Below are positions 62,361-64,000 of a stretch of DNA of 64,000 bases, piece by piece. The stretch is from Phycicoccus sp. HDW14 (GTDB taxonomy: Bacteria; Actinomycetota; Actinomycetes; Actinomycetales; Dermatophilaceae), in contig NZ_CP049935.1 of the NCBI RefSeq assembly GCF_011383005.1, positions 1,426,001 through 1,490,000 of the forward strand, in the 5' to 3' direction. A program made the position numbers and the translations under genes. The notes under the pieces were generated by a model. The model had not been told where the DNA came from. It did no database searches and saw only the letters and a list, made by a program, of their open reading frames with translations. Each line of letters begins with the position of its first letter. Within the stretch, counting starts at the first letter, position 1.

Positions 62361-62366
62361 AGCCTA
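62361..62366 (-). promoter_or_regulatory. polA leaderless -10 in a 19-bp divergent spacer
   Basis: TAGGCT on the minus strand ends 7 nt before the polA GTG. The thioesterase ATG is only 19 bp away on the other strand, so the polA -35 region must lie inside the thioesterase coding sequence and vice versa. Confidence 0.55.
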
Positions 62367-62372
62367 ACGACC

Positions 62373-62804
62373 ATGACCGACAGCTCCGACCTCATGGCCG
62401 GCGTGCAGCGGATGCGCGCGATGAACCCCGACTCGCTCATGGAGCGGATGGGCATCGAGGTGGTCGAGGCCACCCCCGAACGGCTGGTCGCGACGATGCC
62501 CGTCGCCGGCAACACCCAGCCGTACGGGCTGCTCCACGGCGGGGCCTCGGTGGTCCTCGCCGAGACCCTCGGCTCCATCGGCGCCGCTCTCCACGCCGGC
62601 GAGGGCAAGGCCGTCGTCGGGCTCGACATCAACGCCACCCACCACCGCGCGGCCCGCTCGGGGCTGGTCACCGGCACGGCCACGCCGCTCAGCCTCGGGC
62701 GCACCCTCGCCTGCTACGAGGTCGTCGTCACCGACGAGGACGGCAAGCGGGTCTGCACCTCCCGGATCACCTGCCTCATCCGGGACGCCGCCCCCGGGGC
62801 CTAG
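62373..62804 (+). CDS. Hotdog-fold thioesterase (PaaI/YbdB-like)
   Basis: 143 aa single hotdog domain. Hallmarks: NTQPYGLLHGGASVVLAETLGSIGAAL (HGG with catalytic Glu in LAETLGS) and VVGLDINATHHRAARSGLVTGTATPLSLGRTLACYEVVV. Members hydrolyse aryl- or acyl-CoA thioesters; the substrate is unknown. A thioesterase next to polA is a common actinobacterial arrangement. ATG 62373, with no clear Shine-Dalgarno. Confidence 0.92.
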   Translation: MTDSSDLMAGVQRMRAMNPDSLMERMGIEVVEATPERLVATMPVAGNTQPYGLLHGGASVVLAETLGSIGAALHAGEGKAVVGLDINATHHRAARSGLVTGTATPLSLGRTLACYEVVVTDEDGKRVCTSRITCLIRDAAPGA

Positions 62805-62825
62805 CCCAGCGCCCGGTCGGGCGGA

Positions 62826-62863
62826 GGTCAGCACCGCGCCAGGCACGGGTCAGGCGCAGGTCA
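62826..62863 (+). repeat. Three GGTCA direct repeats upstream of the DUF1800 gene
   Basis: GGTCA begins at 62826, 62848 and 62859, spaced 22 and 11 bp, about two turns and one turn of the helix. They lie ~90 bp before the GTG at 62951. The 5-mer is short, so chance is not excluded. Confidence 0.35.
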
Positions 62864-62950
62864 AGACAGGTGCATCCGGGCCGGTCGGCCCACCCGCCAC
62901 CGGCCGAACGGCCGACGCCGGGCGCCCCGCGCGCGGGGACCATCGACCTC

Positions 62951-64000
62951 GTGAGCCCTGCCCTCCCCCGTCGTTCGACCGCCGCCGCCCTGCTCTCGGG
63001 CCTCGTCGGCACCCCCTCACCCGACCTCACCCGCCGGGCCAAGGAGGCCGCCCGCCGCACGATGCGCGCCACCGTGCTGCCGGCCCCCGACAAGCCGCGC
63101 TCGATGCCCGAGGCCCAGCCGGTGCCGACCGCCGTGCCGTCCTCGCGGGCGGTCGACGCCGCCTACCGGCCGCGCGCCGCCGCCCGGCTCGTGGCCACAC
63201 CGATCACCTCCGTCCGGCGCCCGGTCTCGCGGGTCGGCTCCGGCACCACCTCGGAGGCCACCGCCCTGCACCTCGCCCGCCGGGCCTCGTTCGGCGCCAC
63301 CCCCGCCCTCGTCGCCGAGATCCAGGCCCGCGGCGCGGCCGGCTGGGTCGCCGACCAGCTCGACCCGCTGCGCCTCGTCCCGGACGCGACCTGCGACGCG
63401 CTCGTCGCCCGGCTGTTCCCGCGCCTGTCGCTCGCGACCTGGCAGGTGCACGACCAGTACTGGCCCAACAGCACGGGCGACCTCGGCACCGACGTCATCG
63501 AGTCGGTCGTGGCCCGGGCGCTGTGGTCGAAGCGCCAGCTGCTCGAGGTGATGGTCGAGTTCTGGACCAACCACCTCGTCGTCACCGCGCCGTGGGGCGA
63601 GACGTGGGACAGCGTGCACCGCTTCCACGTCGACGTCGTCCGCAAGCACGCCCTCGGCAGGTTCTCGGACATGCTCGTCGCGTCCGCGAAGCACCCGGCG
63701 ATGCTCGCCCAGCTCGACAACGAGTCCTCGACCAAGCGCGCGCCCAACGAGAACTTCGGCCGCGAGGTCCTCGAGCTGCACACCGTCGGCGTCGACGGCG
63801 GCTACCTCGAGTCCGACATCCGCCGCTCGGCCCTGGCCCTCACCGGGATGTCGACCGACGACGAGTCCGGCGAGTACTACTACCGGCAGATCCGCCACCA
63901 CGTCGGCTCCCTCTCGGTCATGGACTGGTCGCACGCCAACACCTCGGCCCAGGGCGAGGCCGTCGGGGTGGCCTACCTGCAGTACCTCGCCCGGCACCCG
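62951..64000 (+). CDS. DUF1800-family protein (3' end beyond the window)
   Basis: 350 codons visible, no stop. After a ~100-residue Arg/Pro-rich start, the DUF1800 core begins (ATALHLARRASFGATPALVAEI), with FWTNHLVVTAPWGETWDSVHRF and NENFGREVLELHTVGVDGGY, then IRRSALALTGMS. The family is secreted or periplasmic in many bacteria, often next to DUF1501 genes; its reaction is unknown. The N-terminus has no clear signal peptide but several Arg pairs. GTG 62951 is the first fitting start. The protein continues past the window edge. Confidence 0.85.
   Translation, partial: MSPALPRRSTAAALLSGLVGTPSPDLTRRAKEAARRTMRATVLPAPDKPRSMPEAQPVPTAVPSSRAVDAAYRPRAAARLVATPITSVRRPVSRVGSGTTSEATALHLARRASFGATPALVAEIQARGAAGWVADQLDPLRLVPDATCDALVARLFPRLSLATWQVHDQYWPNSTGDLGTDVIESVVARALWSKRQLLEVMVEFWTNHLVVTAPWGETWDSVHRFHVDVVRKHALGRFSDMLVASAKHPAMLAQLDNESSTKRAPNENFGREVLELHTVGVDGGYLESDIRRSALALTGMSTDDESGEYYYRQIRHHVGSLSVMDWSHANTSAQGEAVGVAYLQYLARHP

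Overview
The window is very GC-rich DNA, densely packed with genes on both strands, from an actinomycete. Lineage markers are a mycothiol-type isomerase, an F420-type PPOX oxidoreductase, AftD/DUF3367 arabinofuranosyltransferase-like proteins next to a DUF2613 peptide, a DUF222/HNH protein, a CoaE-GrpB fusion, a SCO6745-family protein, and many leaderless-looking starts (TANNNT 5-8 nt before ATG/GTG). A non-mycolate actinomycete such as an Intrasporangiaceae-like Micrococcales is my best guess. That is inference, not proof. I saw no rRNA, tRNA, CRISPR array, phage or insertion sequence.

Layout. 1-1380: end of a branched-chain amino-acid ABC transporter (livG partial, livF) closed by a strong hairpin. 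1475-22400: mostly housekeeping and repair genes: uvrA, a GH15 glycosidase, isomerase and metallo-hydrolase genes, an EamA exporter, a TerC protein, ppc, a DUF222/HNH protein, a small P-loop kinase, MmcQ/YjbR, uvrB, a PLP decarboxylase, a CorA-like channel, coaE-grpB and a PPOX protein. 22405-31159: a sensor kinase/response regulator/GerMN lipoprotein set divergent from a five-gene peptide ABC transporter, with a large inverted repeat between them. 31291-32774: rpsA. 33735-59576: a long cell-envelope glycan region. 59660-64000: polA, a thioesterase and the start of a DUF1800 gene.

The glycan region is the most interesting part. It holds two giant AftD-like membrane proteins, a third large membrane protein, three glycosyltransferases, a flippase, two acyltransferases (one with an SGNH tail), a UDP-xylose-synthase-like enzyme, three methyltransferases, and a GDP-heptose-type set (hddA, gmhA, gmhB and a candidate hddC). 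Together they suggest a heptose-containing, acylated, arabinan-like surface polymer. Three promoters in or beside it share a 17-nt quasi-palindrome that includes the -10 box, which suggests common control.

A technical warning dominates annotation. At least ten genes, including the essential rpsA and coaE, are broken by a single missing base inside a run of G or C. Restoring one base rebuilds each protein and often a neat 4-bp overlap with the neighbour. I treat these as probable sequencing or assembly errors and give the full intended span of each gene.
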